Of a stretch of 64,000 nt of DNA, positions 44,310 through 54,818 are shown in pieces. Both the position numbers and the translations under genes were made by a program. Each line of letters opens with the position of its first letter. Position 1 is the first letter of the stretch. Source of the stretch: Dehalobacter sp. 12DCB1 (GTDB lineage: Bacteria; Bacillota; Desulfitobacteriia; Desulfitobacteriales; Syntrophobotulaceae); NCBI RefSeq assembly GCF_004343605.1, contig NZ_POSF01000015.1, positions 280,509 through 344,508 on the forward strand, written 5' to 3'. The notes under the pieces were generated by a model. That model searched no databases and was not told the DNA's origin. It saw only the letters and a list, made by a program, of their open reading frames with translations.

Positions 44310-45554
44310 TTACTGCATGTATTTCCTAAGTAAATACAGCCGCAGCATATTCAAGGCGGTTTCTACAATCATATTTCTGACGGATTCCCTGCTCCCGACA
44401 AACTGGTTTTTAGTGATCTCGATACCTTCCGGATGAGCCAGGGCGATATAGACCAGACCGACGGGTTTGTCCGCAGTTCCGCCTCCAGGTCCCGCAACTC
44501 CGGTCGTCGCAATCCCAAGATCTGCACCGAGGGCCTTTCTTGCCCCTCCGGCCATTTCCCCGGCTACAAGTTCACTGACTGCGCCTTCCTGCAGCAGGCT
44601 GCTGCTTTTCACCCCGAGCAAAATTTCTTTGGCTGAATTCGCATAACTTACAACGCCGCCAAGATAATACGCCGAACTTCCGGCTTCGGCGGTGATTCTT
44701 CCGCCCAGAAGACCACCGGTGCAGGATTCGGCCGTTGCCAGCGTCAGATTGTTTTCCAGAAGCAGTTTTCCAACAATACCCGCCTGGGTATCCGTTCCGG
44801 CTCCGAATACCCTGTCCCCAAAAATGCTGCGGATCTCTGCTTCTGTCTGATCCAGGAGCTGGACAGCTTGACTGATATCCCCGCTTCGGACCGTAAGCCT
44901 GACATCCATGTAGGTATGCCTGTCCAGCAAAGTGAGAGACGGAGATTTACGCTGCATCAGAACGGTTAGTTCCCGTTCCAGTTCCGGTTCCCCGAGTCCA
45001 AATATTTTTAGAATACGTACCTGCATCCGTCTTGAATCTCGAAGGATAATCTGCTCCAGTTTGGGCAGCAAATACTTTTGGAACATAACCTCCATTTCGG
45101 GAGGCGGTCCGGGAAGGATCGCGCAAAACTGGTCATTTTTGCAGATAAGCGTCCCCTGCGCAGTTCCTTTATCGTTCGGCAGCAGGATCGAACCTTCTGG
45201 AAAATAAGCCTGTTTTTCCGTACTTGGCGGCATCCGGTCATTGATATAAAACTGCGTCAGGGACTGCATGCTTTCCGGATCATAGCTCATTTTCAGACCT
45301 AAGACTTCAGCGGCAATTTCTTTGGATAGGTCATCTGCCGTCGGTCCAAGCCCTCCGCTGACAAGCACAAGCCTGGAACGCTGCAGCGCATTCTTTAGTG
45401 TCTCGGTCAGCCGTTCTTTGTTGTCCCCTACCGTCGTATGGTAGCGTACTTCTATCCCGAGATCCGAAAGCTGTCCCGTAAGATAATGGGCACTCGTATT
45501 CAGCGTTTTTCCGAGCAGTAATTCTGTTCCCGTGGAAATAATTTCGGCCTTCAT
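44310..45554 (-). CDS. cinA: CinA, competence/damage-inducible protein
   Basis: A 414-residue protein with two domains: an N-terminal MoCF-type COG1058 domain (IISTGTELLLGKTLNTSA, LVLVSGGLGPTADDLSKE, ILPGPPPEMEVMFQK) and a C-terminal nicotinamide-nucleotide amidase domain (ATAESCTGGLLGGRITAEAG, GIATTGVAGPGGGTADKPVG). Members hydrolyse ADP-ribose or NMN and are part of pyridine nucleotide repair. GGGAGTGTG precedes the ATG. It is the gene upstream of recA and has its own intergenic region with repeat copy 2 on its 5' side. Confidence 0.94.
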   Translation of the reverse strand: MKAEIISTGTELLLGKTLNTSAHYLTGQLSDLGIEVRYHTTVGDNKERLTETLKNALQRSRLVLVSGGLGPTADDLSKEIAAEVLGLKMSYDPESMQSLTQFYINDRMPPSTEKQAYFPEGSILLPNDKGTAQGTLICKNDQFCAILPGPPPEMEVMFQKYLLPKLEQIILRDSRRMQVRILKIFGLGEPELERELTVLMQRKSPSLTLLDRHTYMDVRLTVRSGDISQAVQLLDQTEAEIRSIFGDRVFGAGTDTQAGIVGKLLLENNLTLATAESCTGGLLGGRITAEAGSSAYYLGGVVSYANSAKEILLGVKSSSLLQEGAVSELVAGEMAGGARKALGADLGIATTGVAGPGGGTADKPVGLVYIALAHPEGIEITKNQFVGSRESVRNMIVETALNMLRLYLLRKYMQ

Positions 45555-45671
45555 TATTTTTCACACTCCCTCAGTCATTATCTCACCGTGGGAGAATCTT
45601 ATCCCCGAACTTTGTTACCTAGTCAATTCATGGCTCAAATAATTCCATTCAAGCCTGATTACCCCATATTA

Positions 45672-45771
45672 GGTCTGGGTGCCACAAGTTCCAGCGTCAA
45701 GCGGAGCATGGATGCGGAGCGCGGCTGTTAGACGGCCACGGATGGCTAATGTCGCGATGCCATGGATGGCT
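45672..45771. repeat. Structured intergenic repeat, copy 2 (mosaic)
   Basis: The left part (45672-45731) matches copy 1 almost base for base, including the identical 34-nt core at 45698-45731. CGTC/GACG (45695-45698 with 45731-45734) closes the core, as in copy 3. The right part is unrelated to copy 1: it has two near-repeats GCCAYGGATGGCT (45736-45748 and 45760-45772) and ends 4-5 nt from the pgsA stop. The left outer arm has no partner. Confidence 0.75.
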
Positions 45772-45775
45772 CTTT

Positions 45776-46339
45776 TTATTTGGAACGCACAAACAGCTGT
45801 TTTGATTTTATGATATAATCCACGCCGGAAATGATGGTTATCATCAGCGCAAGATAGATCATAGGCTGGGCAATATATATGTTAAGGATTGATAATGGCC
45901 AATCTCTCAAAATCAACAGTGCTATGGCAATGATCTGAGTGACCGTCTTCAGTTTTCCAAGCTTGCTGGCACTGATCACTACGCCTTCGGCAGCAGCAAT
46001 CGCTCTTAACCCTGTGACCGCAAACTCTCGGGCCAAGATAATCCAGACAATCCAGGCCGAAACGAGATTTAACTCGACCAGGGCAATCAGCGCGGCTGAA
46101 ACCAGAAGCTTGTCGGCAAGCGGATCCAGAAATTTACCGAGATTGGTCACTTGTTTCAGCTTGCGTGCGAAATAACCGTCCAAACCGTCTGTCGCAGACG
46201 CCAGGATAAATATCCCCGCGGCTACAAAGTCCTGATAAGGAAAATAAGCGGTGCCGTCAGGCATTTTTACCAATAAAAAGGCCATAAACAAAGGTATCAT
46301 GGCAATTCGAATCAGAGTCAGCGTGTTAGGTAGATTCAC
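45776..46339 (-). CDS. pgsA: CDP-diacylglycerol-glycerol-3-phosphate phosphatidyltransferase
   Basis: A 187-residue integral membrane enzyme making phosphatidylglycerol phosphate. It carries the CDP-alcohol phosphotransferase signature D-x2-D-G-x2-A-R-x8-G-x3-D-x3-D (SATDGLDGYFARKL, then GKFLDPLADKL) and about four to five membrane segments. The GTG start at 46339 follows GGAGGAGCTCGA and overlaps the rimO stop by 4 nt, so the two are coupled. The stop lies beside repeat copy 2. Confidence 0.95.
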   Translation of the reverse strand: MNLPNTLTLIRIAMIPLFMAFLLVKMPDGTAYFPYQDFVAAGIFILASATDGLDGYFARKLKQVTNLGKFLDPLADKLLVSAALIALVELNLVSAWIVWIILAREFAVTGLRAIAAAEGVVISASKLGKLKTVTQIIAIALLILRDWPLSILNIYIAQPMIYLALMITIISGVDYIIKSKQLFVRSK

Positions 46340-47661
46340 TCGAGCTCCTCCCCTCCCATATCATAGCTGTCCGCTTCTGTAATTCTGGTCTGTATGATTT
46401 CACCAACCAAATGTTTCTTCTGAACCTTGAGGTAAATCTGACCGTCAATCTCCGGGGCATCCCCTTCGCTCCGTCCGACCCATTCATCAGGGGCAGTCTG
46501 TTCTTCGAGAATGACCCGGATGATTTGTCCGACCCTTTGCTGCTGGATCTGATCCGCGATTTCCGTTTGGGCTGCCATGACAGCATTTTTGCGAGCTTCC
46601 CGAACCTCAGGCGGTACCTGGTTCGCCATGTTCGCAGCAGGCGTATTTTCCTCCTGGGAATAAGCAAAAACCCCAATACGGTCTAATTTCATTTTATTGA
46701 CAAATGACAATAAATGCTGAAACTGTTCTTCGGTTTCCCCAGGGAATCCGGTAATGAACGTCGAACGGATAAAAATACCCGGTACAGCCTCGCGGAGCTT
46801 TCCGATCAGCGTTTCTGCTTCTTCGGCTGTATTTCTGCGGTTCATTTTCGAAAGTATGGCGTTATCGGCATGCTGAAGAGGCAAATCAATATAATTGCAT
46901 ATCTTGGGTTCCGTCCCAATCAGGTCAATCAGTTCATCTGATACTGCCTCAGGGTAACAATACATCAGCCGAATCCATTGTATACCGTCTATTTCCACTA
47001 GTTCCCGCAGAAGATTCGGCAGCCGGTAAGCGTGATAAAGATCAATGCCGTAACGGGTTGTATCCTGGGCTACCAGCGCAATTTCCTTCACACCTTCACC
47101 GGCGAGCTTCCTTACTTCTTGTACGATTGACTCCATTGTCCTGCTACGGTAGCTGCCTTTGATCTGCGGAATGACACAATAGCTGCAGCGGTTATCACAG
47201 CCTTCGGCTATTTTGACATATGCAAAAAAAGAAGGGCTGAAACGGACCCTCGGCATCTCATTGTTATAAAGATAGTCCTGCTTCTCTTTTTTCCTGTATA
47301 CTCTCTCGCCGCCGGAGCTTTCCAGGACCTCGGGGATTTTATCCAGATCCCCGTCCCCGAGCACACCATCAAGCTCTGGAAGCTCTTTAAACAGCTCTTC
47401 ACCATAACGCTGAGCCAGACATCCCACAGCATAGACCTTTTTCTGAGCACCGCTATTTTTCAAATTGATCATTTCACAAAGGGTGTCAATCGATTCTGCT
47501 TTGGCATCTTCAATAAAACCACAGGTATTCACGACAATCATATCGGCTTCAGACGGTTCGGTTGTAATCTCGAAGCCTTTCGCCAGCATGCCGGTTATTA
47601 CTTCACTGTCAACCTGGTTCTTCGGGCACCCAAGGTTAATCACTGCAACTTTTTTTTTCAA
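46336..47661 (-). CDS. rimO: Ribosomal protein S12 methylthiotransferase
   Basis: A 441-residue radical-SAM methylthiotransferase that adds a methylthio group to an aspartate of ribosomal protein S12. The N-terminal domain has cysteines in NLGCPKNQVDSE, VNTCGFIEDAK and AVGCLAQRYG. The radical-SAM CxxxCxxC is in AEGCDNRCSYCVIPQIKG near residue 155, and a TRAM domain closes the protein. The TTG start lies 7 nt after AGAGGG. It is coupled to pgsA downstream. Confidence 0.95.
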   Translation of the reverse strand: MKKKVAVINLGCPKNQVDSEVITGMLAKGFEITTEPSEADMIVVNTCGFIEDAKAESIDTLCEMINLKNSGAQKKVYAVGCLAQRYGEELFKELPELDGVLGDGDLDKIPEVLESSGGERVYRKKEKQDYLYNNEMPRVRFSPSFFAYVKIAEGCDNRCSYCVIPQIKGSYRSRTMESIVQEVRKLAGEGVKEIALVAQDTTRYGIDLYHAYRLPNLLRELVEIDGIQWIRLMYCYPEAVSDELIDLIGTEPKICNYIDLPLQHADNAILSKMNRRNTAEEAETLIGKLREAVPGIFIRSTFITGFPGETEEQFQHLLSFVNKMKLDRIGVFAYSQEENTPAANMANQVPPEVREARKNAVMAAQTEIADQIQQQRVGQIIRVILEEQTAPDEWVGRSEGDAPEIDGQIYLKVQKKHLVGEIIQTRITEADSYDMGGEELE

Positions 47662-47721
47662 TTTTCAACCCTCTGAAATCGTTTTTTATCACTTTAGTAT
47701 ATATCAGGTTCCGACCTGCTG

Positions 47722-49893
47722 TCAAAACGAATGCTTTCCCTTTACCTTCCCTGACGGCTTCCCCGGAGACATCCTTTTGACTTTCCCTGTCGCCTTGCCT
47801 GACGCCTCTGTGCGGCTTCCCTGGTGCTTTTCTTTTTGATTTTCTTTGAGATTTCTTTTCTTATTCCCCAGGCTTCTTTGTTGTCTTTCTTTTTCCATCT
47901 TTTCGTTTTTTACGGTTCCCCGGGATTTTCCGCTGTCCTCTGCAATCTTTTTTTTATGTTCCTTATTTATTCGTCCCTTGGATAAAAGGTCTTTATTTAC
48001 TTTCTCTTTATTCAGCTTGCTTTTAACAGAATTTTTCTGTTTATTTTGTTTATAACCAGAATCTTGTTCCTTGTTTTGATCGGAATAGGCGGTTTTGCCT
48101 CTGGGCCTGATCAGACATTTGGGGCCGAACCCTATCAAATCCGTCCTATCGGCTTCAACAAGGGCAGCGTGGACCAGGGCATATTTCTTGGGTTCTCTGA
48201 ACTGCAGCAACGCTCTCTGCATTGCTTTCTCCGTTTTGCTTTTTGGAACATAAACCTTCTGCATGGTCAGCGGATCGAGCCCTGTATAAAACATTGCCGT
48301 AGACAGCGTTCCCGGAGTCGGATAAAAATCCTGGACCTGTTCCGGCTGATAATGAATGTCACGCAAGTATTCCGCCAGTTCTACGGCTGCTTCCAGCGTA
48401 CTCCCGGGGTGGCTGGACATAAAGTAAGGAACTATAAACTGCTTCTTGCCAAGACGCTCGTTAATCTTAAAGAATTTTTCCCTGAACTGTTCAAAGGTTT
48501 TCCCGGCCGGTTTACGCATATCGTGCAGGACCTTGGGCGAGATATGCTCCGGAGCCACCTTTAGTTGACCACTGACATGGTGTTCGAGCAGTTCTTTAAG
48601 AAAATGTTCGCTTTTATCCGCCATGATATAGTCATAGCGAATCCCCGAGCGCACAAATACTTTTTTGACTTTGGGCAGTTTTCTGAGTTTCCGTAAAATC
48701 CCCAGGTATTCCTGATGGTCGATATGCAGGCTTTTGCATGGTGAGGGATGCAGGCATTGTTTTTCCTTACATGCGCCGGTTTTCAATTGTTTCAGACAGG
48801 CCGGCCGACGAAAATTTGCTGTCGGTCCGCCAACGTCATGAATATATCCTTTAAAGTCTTCCAAATTGGTGATTTCCACAGCTTCGTGCAGGATCGATTC
48901 CTCGCTCCTGCTCTGAACGATTCTTCCCTGATGAAAGGTAAGCGAGCAGAAAGCACAGCTTCCAAAACATCCCCGGGAGCTAACAATACTGAATTTAACT
49001 TCCTCCAGCGCAGGTATTCCCCCATCTCTTTCATACATTGGATGTGCGTCTTTCAGATAAGAAAGGCCATAGACTTTATCCAGTTCTGCCTGAGACAAAG
49101 GCATTTCCGGTTTATTCTGTACCAGATATTTTATGCCGTGCTGCTGGACAATGGTTTTTCCTCTGACCGGGTCCTGCTCCTGATATTGGACCTTGAAAGC
49201 CTCCGCATACTTTGTTTTGTCTTCTGCCGTCTTTTTGAAGGAAGGTATCTCGATATAACCGCTGCTTACCCCTTCCAGAGAATCCGCTATATAGCAGGTT
49301 CCGGGGATATGGCGGATATATTTCACTTCCAAGCCGTCATTCAGATACGCGGCAATCTCCACAATCTGCTTTTCCGCCATGCCATAGACCAACAAGTCCG
49401 CACTACTGTCAATTAGAATTGATTTTCTAACGGTATCGCTCCAATAGTCATAATGGGCAAATCTCCGCAAACTGGCTTCTACACCGCCAATGATGATCGG
49501 AACGTTTTTATAGGCTTCCCGAATTTTATTGCAATAGACAATCGTCGCCCGGTCCGGCCGTAAACCCATTTTGCAGCCGGGTGAATAGGAGTCTTTTTCA
49601 CGTATTTTTTTATTGACTGAATAATGGTTGACCATAGAATCCATATTGCCCGCCGAGACCAAAAATCCGAGTCTGGGACGCCCAAGCCTCTGAAATTCTT
49701 CAGTCTTATTCCAATCTGGCTGAGGAATGATTCCAACCTTGTATCCTGCGTCTTCAAGGACCCTGGAAATGATGGCCAGGCCAAAACTGGGATGATCGAC
49801 ATAGGCATCCCCGCTGACCAAAACGAAGTCCACCTGGTCCCATCCCCGGCTTTCCATATCTTCTCTGTTCACTGGCAGATAATTTACAGACAC
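47722..49893 (-). CDS. YgiQ-family radical SAM protein with long basic tail
   Basis: A 723-residue UPF0313/YgiQ protein. The N terminus has a B12-binding-like region ([20 protein letters not shown]) and [20 protein letters not shown]. The radical-SAM CxxxCxxC is in [19 protein letters not shown] near residue 306, followed by [16 protein letters not shown] and cysteines that may hold further clusters. The reaction is unknown. From about residue 605 the protein becomes a Lys/Arg-rich low-complexity tail of about 115 residues, probably disordered. GGAGCAAAATCAA precedes a GTG start. It is upstream of rimO, with a gap of 60 nt. Confidence 0.9.
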   Translation of the reverse strand: MSVNYLPVNREDMESRGWDQVDFVLVSGDAYVDHPSFGLAIISRVLEDAGYKVGIIPQPDWNKTEEFQRLGRPRLGFLVSAGNMDSMVNHYSVNKKIREKDSYSPGCKMGLRPDRATIVYCNKIREAYKNVPIIIGGVEASLRRFAHYDYWSDTVRKSILIDSSADLLVYGMAEKQIVEIAAYLNDGLEVKYIRHIPGTCYIADSLEGVSSGYIEIPSFKKTAEDKTKYAEAFKVQYQEQDPVRGKTIVQQHGIKYLVQNKPEMPLSQAELDKVYGLSYLKDAHPMYERDGGIPALEEVKFSIVSSRGCFGSCAFCSLTFHQGRIVQSRSEESILHEAVEITNLEDFKGYIHDVGGPTANFRRPACLKQLKTGACKEKQCLHPSPCKSLHIDHQEYLGILRKLRKLPKVKKVFVRSGIRYDYIMADKSEHFLKELLEHHVSGQLKVAPEHISPKVLHDMRKPAGKTFEQFREKFFKINERLGKKQFIVPYFMSSHPGSTLEAAVELAEYLRDIHYQPEQVQDFYPTPGTLSTAMFYTGLDPLTMQKVYVPKSKTEKAMQRALLQFREPKKYALVHAALVEADRTDLIGFGPKCLIRPRGKTAYSDQNKEQDSGYKQNKQKNSVKSKLNKEKVNKDLLSKGRINKEHKKKIAEDSGKSRGTVKNEKMEKERQQRSLGNKKRNLKENQKEKHQGSRTEASGKATGKVKRMSPGKPSGKVKGKHSF

Positions 49894-50017
49894 TTGATTT
49901 TGCTCCTAACTATATCAACATTAGCTTACTGCCTTCTATCCTTCATTTAATCCATTGGATTCTAATCTTTGCAGCCGTATTTATTTTAAATCGATTTAAC
50001 CTGATCCGCAAATATAG

Positions 50018-50053
50018 GAAGAGGGTATCCTACTCTTCCGGCATACCCTCTTC
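50018..50053 (-). terminator. Hairpin between rodZ and ygiQ
   Basis: GAAGAGGGTAT and ATACCCTCTTC form a perfect 11-bp stem with a 14-base loop. On the minus strand only CTATATTTG follows, so the T-run is weak. It lies 30 nt past the rodZ-like stop. Confidence 0.6.
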
Positions 50054-50082
50054 ACAATCTTATCTTATCAGCTTGGTGTAAA

Positions 50083-50883
50083 CTAACTTCCCGCAAGCTC
50101 TTTCACTTTATTTTCATCGATGATGTAGTTTTGAAGGACATCACCAGTCTTCCCGAGTGGCGGGACGGTATGTCCGTTCACTTTGAGTGACAATCCACCG
50201 GCGTTGCCGATCGATGTAAACTCAATTTGGTTGTCAGCCTGCAAGGTTTGAGTTGTTCCTGCAGGGATCGTTCCGCTTAAAGCCTGCTTGCCGTCCACAT
50301 TGACTACGACCCAGCAATCAGCAGTAAACGTAAGCTCAGCAACAATACCCTCGTATTGTTCAGCTTGCTGCTGAGACGGCTGCCCGGCATTTTGTTCCTG
50401 CCCTGCAGTATTCGTATTCTGCCCCGTACTGGAATCGGCAGTATTTTGATCGCTCACCTTCGGTGCAGTCGGCAAAGGAATGGGTGTATAATGGGAAGTA
50501 CCGGATTTGTTGCCTAAATTTGATACAAAGATAATCCCGACGACAATGATCACAGCCAGGATGGCCATTCCTGCAAGGACGATCGGTCTGAACCATACCT
50601 GATTGCTTGGAATCGGACTTAAGGGTGGCTGAATTTCGGACTCAGCTTCTTTGACCAAAGAAGCATTATAGCCATCTATAATTTCCTGTGGATTAATGCC
50701 AAGATGTTTGGCATACGTCCGTAAAAAGCCTCTGGTATAAGTGGTTCCGGGTAGTATGCCGTAGTTCTCATTTTCCAGAGCTTCCAGATACCTTACCCTA
50801 ATCTTAATACTGTCTTCAACTTCCTGATAACTTAAACGTTTTTCTTCTCTGGCCTTCCTAAGAACGGCCCCTTCACCAGCCAT
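50083..50883 (-). CDS. RodZ-like HTH membrane protein
   Basis: A 266-residue protein with the RodZ layout. A cytoplasmic Cro/C1-type HTH lies at about 1-75 (VLRKAREEKRLSYQEVEDSI, then LPGTTYTRGFLRTYAKHLGI), and a membrane helix at about 97-121 (IVLAGMAILAVIIVVGIIFV). A Gln/Thr/Asn-rich linker (about 135-180) and a DUF4115 beta domain (about 185-266) follow. RodZ links MreB to the envelope and sets rod shape. GGTGGTGTAGAA precedes the ATG. Confidence 0.88.
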   Translation of the reverse strand: MAGEGAVLRKAREEKRLSYQEVEDSIKIRVRYLEALENENYGILPGTTYTRGFLRTYAKHLGINPQEIIDGYNASLVKEAESEIQPPLSPIPSNQVWFRPIVLAGMAILAVIIVVGIIFVSNLGNKSGTSHYTPIPLPTAPKVSDQNTADSSTGQNTNTAGQEQNAGQPSQQQAEQYEGIVAELTFTADCWVVVNVDGKQALSGTIPAGTTQTLQADNQIEFTSIGNAGGLSLKVNGHTVPPLGKTGDVLQNYIIDENKVKELAGS

Positions 50884-50931
50884 TTCTACACCACCCTATT
50901 AATATTTAATTTTATTTTAAATTAATTACTG

Positions 50932-51966
50932 TCAAGCAAACCGTTCATTCAAAAATTGTTTCAGTGTTTTCAGCGATAATAACATAGATTCCTGAGAAAC
51001 ACATAAGTCGTAGCCCTCAGATTCCTGATTGGGATAGCCATATAGCTGGTCATAGTATTCCATAATAAGATACCGGGCAAAGTCCTCGTAAGCTTGTTTC
51101 TGCAGAAAATCATAAAGCTGATCAATTTTCTTTCGTCCCAGTCTTTTCGTTAGTCTGTCCAGAGCCGTTTTAAGTTCTTCAGTCATTCCCGGGTTATCCG
51201 TATACTCGAGCATCAGCCGTTTGGCTCTGTTGTCCAGCGAATCGTAAACAAGAACGGAAATTCCCTGCTGCATGGCTTTGAAAACTGCGTCAGGGAGTGT
51301 GATTTTGCCGATCCGCCGGCTTTCGCATTCCATCACCAAATACAGATCGTGATTATAGCGATGGATTTCCTCGTAAAGCAAGGACTCAAACGTTTTTTGG
51401 GTAGGCTGAGCACCAAGACCGATGCAGCCAAAAACTGAACCACGGTTATTGGATAGCCCCTCAAGATCAATGACCGGATAACCCTCTTCCTTGAGTTTTT
51501 TCAGCAACTCTGTTTTTCCAGTTCCGGTATTCCCTTTCAGGACGATAACCTGATGATGAAATCCAGTCTCAAAAAATGAAACAATCGAATGCCTGTAGGC
51601 CTTGTATCCGCCAATCAGTCGAAATACCGGCAACCCCATCAGGTCAAGTACTGCCGCCAAAGACTTGCTTCTCATACCTCCGCGCCAGCAAAATAGCAGA
51701 ATGGGTCTTTTTTCGGCAGCTTCCTCAACTTGTTTATATAAATCCGGCAGTTTTCGGCTAACAATCTCTAACCCGATATCTCTGGCTTTTTGGGGAGACT
51801 CTTTCGTATATATCGTTCCAATGACGGCTCTCTCTTCATTATTGAAGATCGGTATGTTTACCGCTCCGGGAATCGTTCCTTCCTCAAATTCGTTTTCTGA
51901 CCTCACATCTATATATAATGCATCTGATAGCTCAGAACATTCATCGATGGAAATTTCACGCAGCAT
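50932..51966 (-). CDS. mnmH: tRNA 2-selenouridine synthase
   Basis: A protein of about 344 residues (MnmH/SelU) that replaces 2-thiouridine with 2-selenouridine at the wobble position of certain tRNAs. An N-terminal rhodanese domain carries the catalytic Cys near residue 93 (LLFCWRGGMRSKSLAAV), and a P-loop domain has LKGNTGTGKTELLKK near 144-152. DVRSENEFEEGTIPGAVNIP is the rhodanese start. GGGGAAGAAT precedes the ATG at 51966; a TTG at 51978 is the alternative. It implies selenophosphate synthetase elsewhere in the genome. It lies 48 nt upstream of the rodZ-like gene. Confidence 0.92.
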   Translation of the reverse strand: MLREISIDECSELSDALYIDVRSENEFEEGTIPGAVNIPIFNNEERAVIGTIYTKESPQKARDIGLEIVSRKLPDLYKQVEEAAEKRPILLFCWRGGMRSKSLAAVLDLMGLPVFRLIGGYKAYRHSIVSFFETGFHHQVIVLKGNTGTGKTELLKKLKEEGYPVIDLEGLSNNRGSVFGCIGLGAQPTQKTFESLLYEEIHRYNHDLYLVMECESRRIGKITLPDAVFKAMQQGISVLVYDSLDNRAKRLMLEYTDNPGMTEELKTALDRLTKRLGRKKIDQLYDFLQKQAYEDFARYLIMEYYDQLYGYPNQESEGYDLCVSQESMLLSLKTLKQFLNERFA

Positions 51967-52053
51967 ATTCTTCCCCAATCTTTTTTATTCTACAGTATTT
52001 TAACTAATCCTTCCTGAAATTAACCAAAAAGCGCAAATAGTTGGTAATTATGA

Positions 52054-54471
52054 CTAAGAATTTAAGTTTTTCCCGAATTTTTGTTCAAATTGGCCCTTGG
52101 TCAACAAAACTTCCCTGGGTTTCGAGCCTTCATGTTGGCCGACAACCCCTTTTTCTTCAAGCATATCAACGATTCTGGCCGCCCTGGAATAGCCAATCTT
52201 TAGTCTGCGCTGAAGCAGGGACACGGATGCCGTATTGCTCTCCATAAAGATGTTCGCAGCCTTGTAGAAAAGCTCATCTTCCGGCTCCTCAGAATTTCCG
52301 GAACTCAAGCTCACTTCCGGAATTTCAAAATACTCCGGCTTGGCCTGTTCCAGCAGATAATCGACAATATTTTTAACTTCCTTGTCTGACAGGAAACAGC
52401 CTTGGACCCGGATCGGCTTGCTGATCCCAATTGGATGATAGAGCATGTCCCCGCGGCCGAGTAGTTTTTCTGCACCGCCCATGTCCAGAATGGTTCTGGA
52501 ATCGATCTGGGAAGAAACCGCAAAAGCGATCCTGGAAGGAATATTGGCTTTGATCAGACCGGTGATGACATCAACCGAGGGTCTTTGCGTCGCAACAATC
52601 AGATGAATACCTGCTGCCCTGGCCATCTGGGCCAGCCGGCAGATAGACTCCTCGACCTCTCCCGGAGCAACCATCATCAGATCGGCTAACTCGTCGATGA
52701 TGACGACAACATACGGCAGCGGCTTCGATTCAGTATCCTTTTTTTCACTTACAAGGAAGTTATACCTGACGATATCACGAACTCCGGAAGCTGCAAAAAG
52801 TTCATATCTTGTCTCCATTTCGGTAACAATCCACTTCAAAGCTCCGGCAGCCCTCTGGGGCTCTGTTACCACAGGAGAGATCAAATGTGGGATTCCATTG
52901 TAATTGGCCAGTTCAACAACTTTGGGATCAATCAGCAACAGTTTTACTTCATCCGGTTTTGCTTTATAAACGATACTTCCGATAATCGTATTGATGCAAA
53001 CCGATTTTCCTGCTCCGGTCGCTCCGGCAATCAGTAGGTGCGGCATTCTCGTCAGATCACCGATAATCGGCGTGCCAGTGATATCTTTGCCGAGCGCCAA
53101 ACTAAGCTTGCTTGGTGAGTCCTGAAAATCTTCCGTTTCCAGCACTTCCCGGAAATGAACAATGGCAATCTCCTTATTCGGGACCTCTATCCCAACTGCA
53201 GACTTTCCCGGGATCGGCGCTTCCATCCGCACATCGGAGGCTGCCAGGCTCAGTGCAATATCATCTGAAAGGCTGGTAATTTTACTGACTTTGACACCGG
53301 GCGCAGGCTGCACCTCGTAGCGGGTAATCGTCGGCCCCTGTGTGACTCTGGTAACTTTGACCCTGACCCCAAAACTGGCTAGCGTATCTTCCAGCAGACG
53401 GACATTATCGGCAATATCCTTGCCGCTTTTTTGGCCTTTTTTCATTGATTTATGAACAAGATTCAAAGGCGGCAGCCTGTAATGTTCATTCTTCTCGGTC
53501 TGTCTGGAAATAGGCGTCCCGGTAAGCTTGCCCGGCGGTGCCGCTGTGGTTTCCCTGCCTCCTGCATAATCTCCTATATTTCCAGCCTTTCTTTCAGCTA
53601 AATCATCCATCCTTGTGTTGATCAGGTAATGATCCGTTTCCGGCTGCGGAACCAGCTTGCTTTTTTTATTCCGTTCTTCTCCACGATTCCGTTCTTCCCC
53701 AAAAATTTCGATCACCGGGTTACCCTGCTTTGAATCGAAATAATCATCCGGGGTTAAGGACTTTACAGGCTCACCTTTCTTTGCTGCGGCAAACATGCTG
53801 TTCCGGTCATCCTCTTTGCGCTCCTGTCTTTCTTGGCGTCCGTCCGCCAGTACCTGCAGAAAATCCCTGATGTGGCGGTCGACCATCTGTGCAAAATTGG
53901 CTGTGAGAGACAACAGGTCTTTGACCGTCCCGACCATAGAGCGGTTCATTGCCAGGATAGCCCCGATTAAAGCTAATACTGCCAGAATCACATAACCACC
54001 TGTCACGCCGACCAGCATGACCAGCATAATACTGATCACCGCGCCAAGAAGGCCACCTCCTAATCCTGCTTTGCCAAGCTCAAGCAGCCCTGCAGTATCA
54101 TACGCAGCAGATGACCCGAGATGCAGGAATCCTTCCGCTACAAGCCATAACAAAATCACACCGGTTGTTCTGGACTTCATACTTTTCCGGTTGTTGCTCA
54201 TCAGACTGATCCCAATGACTCCGAGAATGATAAAAATTCCGACACTTCCATCGCCTGCCGCAATCCTGAGTGCTTTGACAATATGCGTGACAATAGCACC
54301 CTTGCTGTTGGAATAGAGCATGACAAACCCCAGACAGGCCAAACCCATCACCAGGATTCCAATAATTTCATTTCGAATCGTATCATGAACGGACTGTCTT
54401 TTTTTACGTGACCCCCGTCGGTTCTTTTTTGTCGCCTTCGTCGCCAATGTTTCTAACCCCCAGCTTTTCAT
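52054..54471 (-). CDS. FtsK/SpoIIIE-family DNA translocase
   Basis: An 805-residue translocase. After a basic start, four membrane helices lie at about 35-165 and a charged linker runs to about 330. The motor then follows, with Walker [20 protein letters not shown] near residue 487 and Walker [21 protein letters not shown]. The C-terminal winged-helix gamma domain ([20 protein letters not shown], then [16 protein letters not shown]) reads oriented DNA motifs. Such proteins pump the chromosome into the forespore (SpoIIIE) or across the septum (FtsK). The ATG at 54471 has no good site; a TTG at 54447 after GGGGGTTAGAAACA may be the true start. It is divergent from the Tad operon. Confidence 0.95.
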   Translation of the reverse strand: MKSWGLETLATKATKKNRRGSRKKRQSVHDTIRNEIIGILVMGLACLGFVMLYSNSKGAIVTHIVKALRIAAGDGSVGIFIILGVIGISLMSNNRKSMKSRTTGVILLWLVAEGFLHLGSSAAYDTAGLLELGKAGLGGGLLGAVISIMLVMLVGVTGGYVILAVLALIGAILAMNRSMVGTVKDLLSLTANFAQMVDRHIRDFLQVLADGRQERQERKEDDRNSMFAAAKKGEPVKSLTPDDYFDSKQGNPVIEIFGEERNRGEERNKKSKLVPQPETDHYLINTRMDDLAERKAGNIGDYAGGRETTAAPPGKLTGTPISRQTEKNEHYRLPPLNLVHKSMKKGQKSGKDIADNVRLLEDTLASFGVRVKVTRVTQGPTITRYEVQPAPGVKVSKITSLSDDIALSLAASDVRMEAPIPGKSAVGIEVPNKEIAIVHFREVLETEDFQDSPSKLSLALGKDITGTPIIGDLTRMPHLLIAGATGAGKSVCINTIIGSIVYKAKPDEVKLLLIDPKVVELANYNGIPHLISPVVTEPQRAAGALKWIVTEMETRYELFAASGVRDIVRYNFLVSEKKDTESKPLPYVVVIIDELADLMMVAPGEVEESICRLAQMARAAGIHLIVATQRPSVDVITGLIKANIPSRIAFAVSSQIDSRTILDMGGAEKLLGRGDMLYHPIGISKPIRVQGCFLSDKEVKNIVDYLLEQAKPEYFEIPEVSLSSGNSEEPEDELFYKAANIFMESNTASVSLLQRRLKIGYSRAARIVDMLEEKGVVGQHEGSKPREVLLTKGQFEQKFGKNLNS

Positions 54472-54576
54472 TACAACAGTAATATTTCCACAATTCTAAG
54501 CCAATTCCTTTAATTACTCAACATATAAGGCCTTTGAATGATTCCTTGTTGATTCCTCGATAATCATTCTTACCTA

Positions 54577-54607
54577 TATATGATGGTTATATGATGGTAT
54601 ATATAAT
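54577..54607 (+). promoter_or_regulatory. Putative flp promoter with tandem 11-bp repeats
   Basis: TATATGATGGT occurs twice in tandem (54577-54587, 54588-54598) directly before TATAAT (54602-54607). The -35 position falls inside the repeats and has no consensus hexamer, as at activator-dependent promoters. It lies about 210 nt before the Flp pilin start, in a 347-nt gap that holds nothing else I can identify. Confidence 0.4.
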
Positions 54608-54818
54608 GTAAAGCATTTATCACCCAAAAACAAGAAATTCTCAGGACAATCAACCCTTATTTGATAAGATTCTTAAAAAGCACAGGATATTAATAAGTCT
54701 TTAGTCCTATCACATCGTGACTTACGGTGAATTGTTTCGATTGTCAAACTGTTGTAAATTTGTAATACGAACCAGAATACCAAAAAACGAAAATATATTA
54801 TTAAAGGGAGAGATTATC

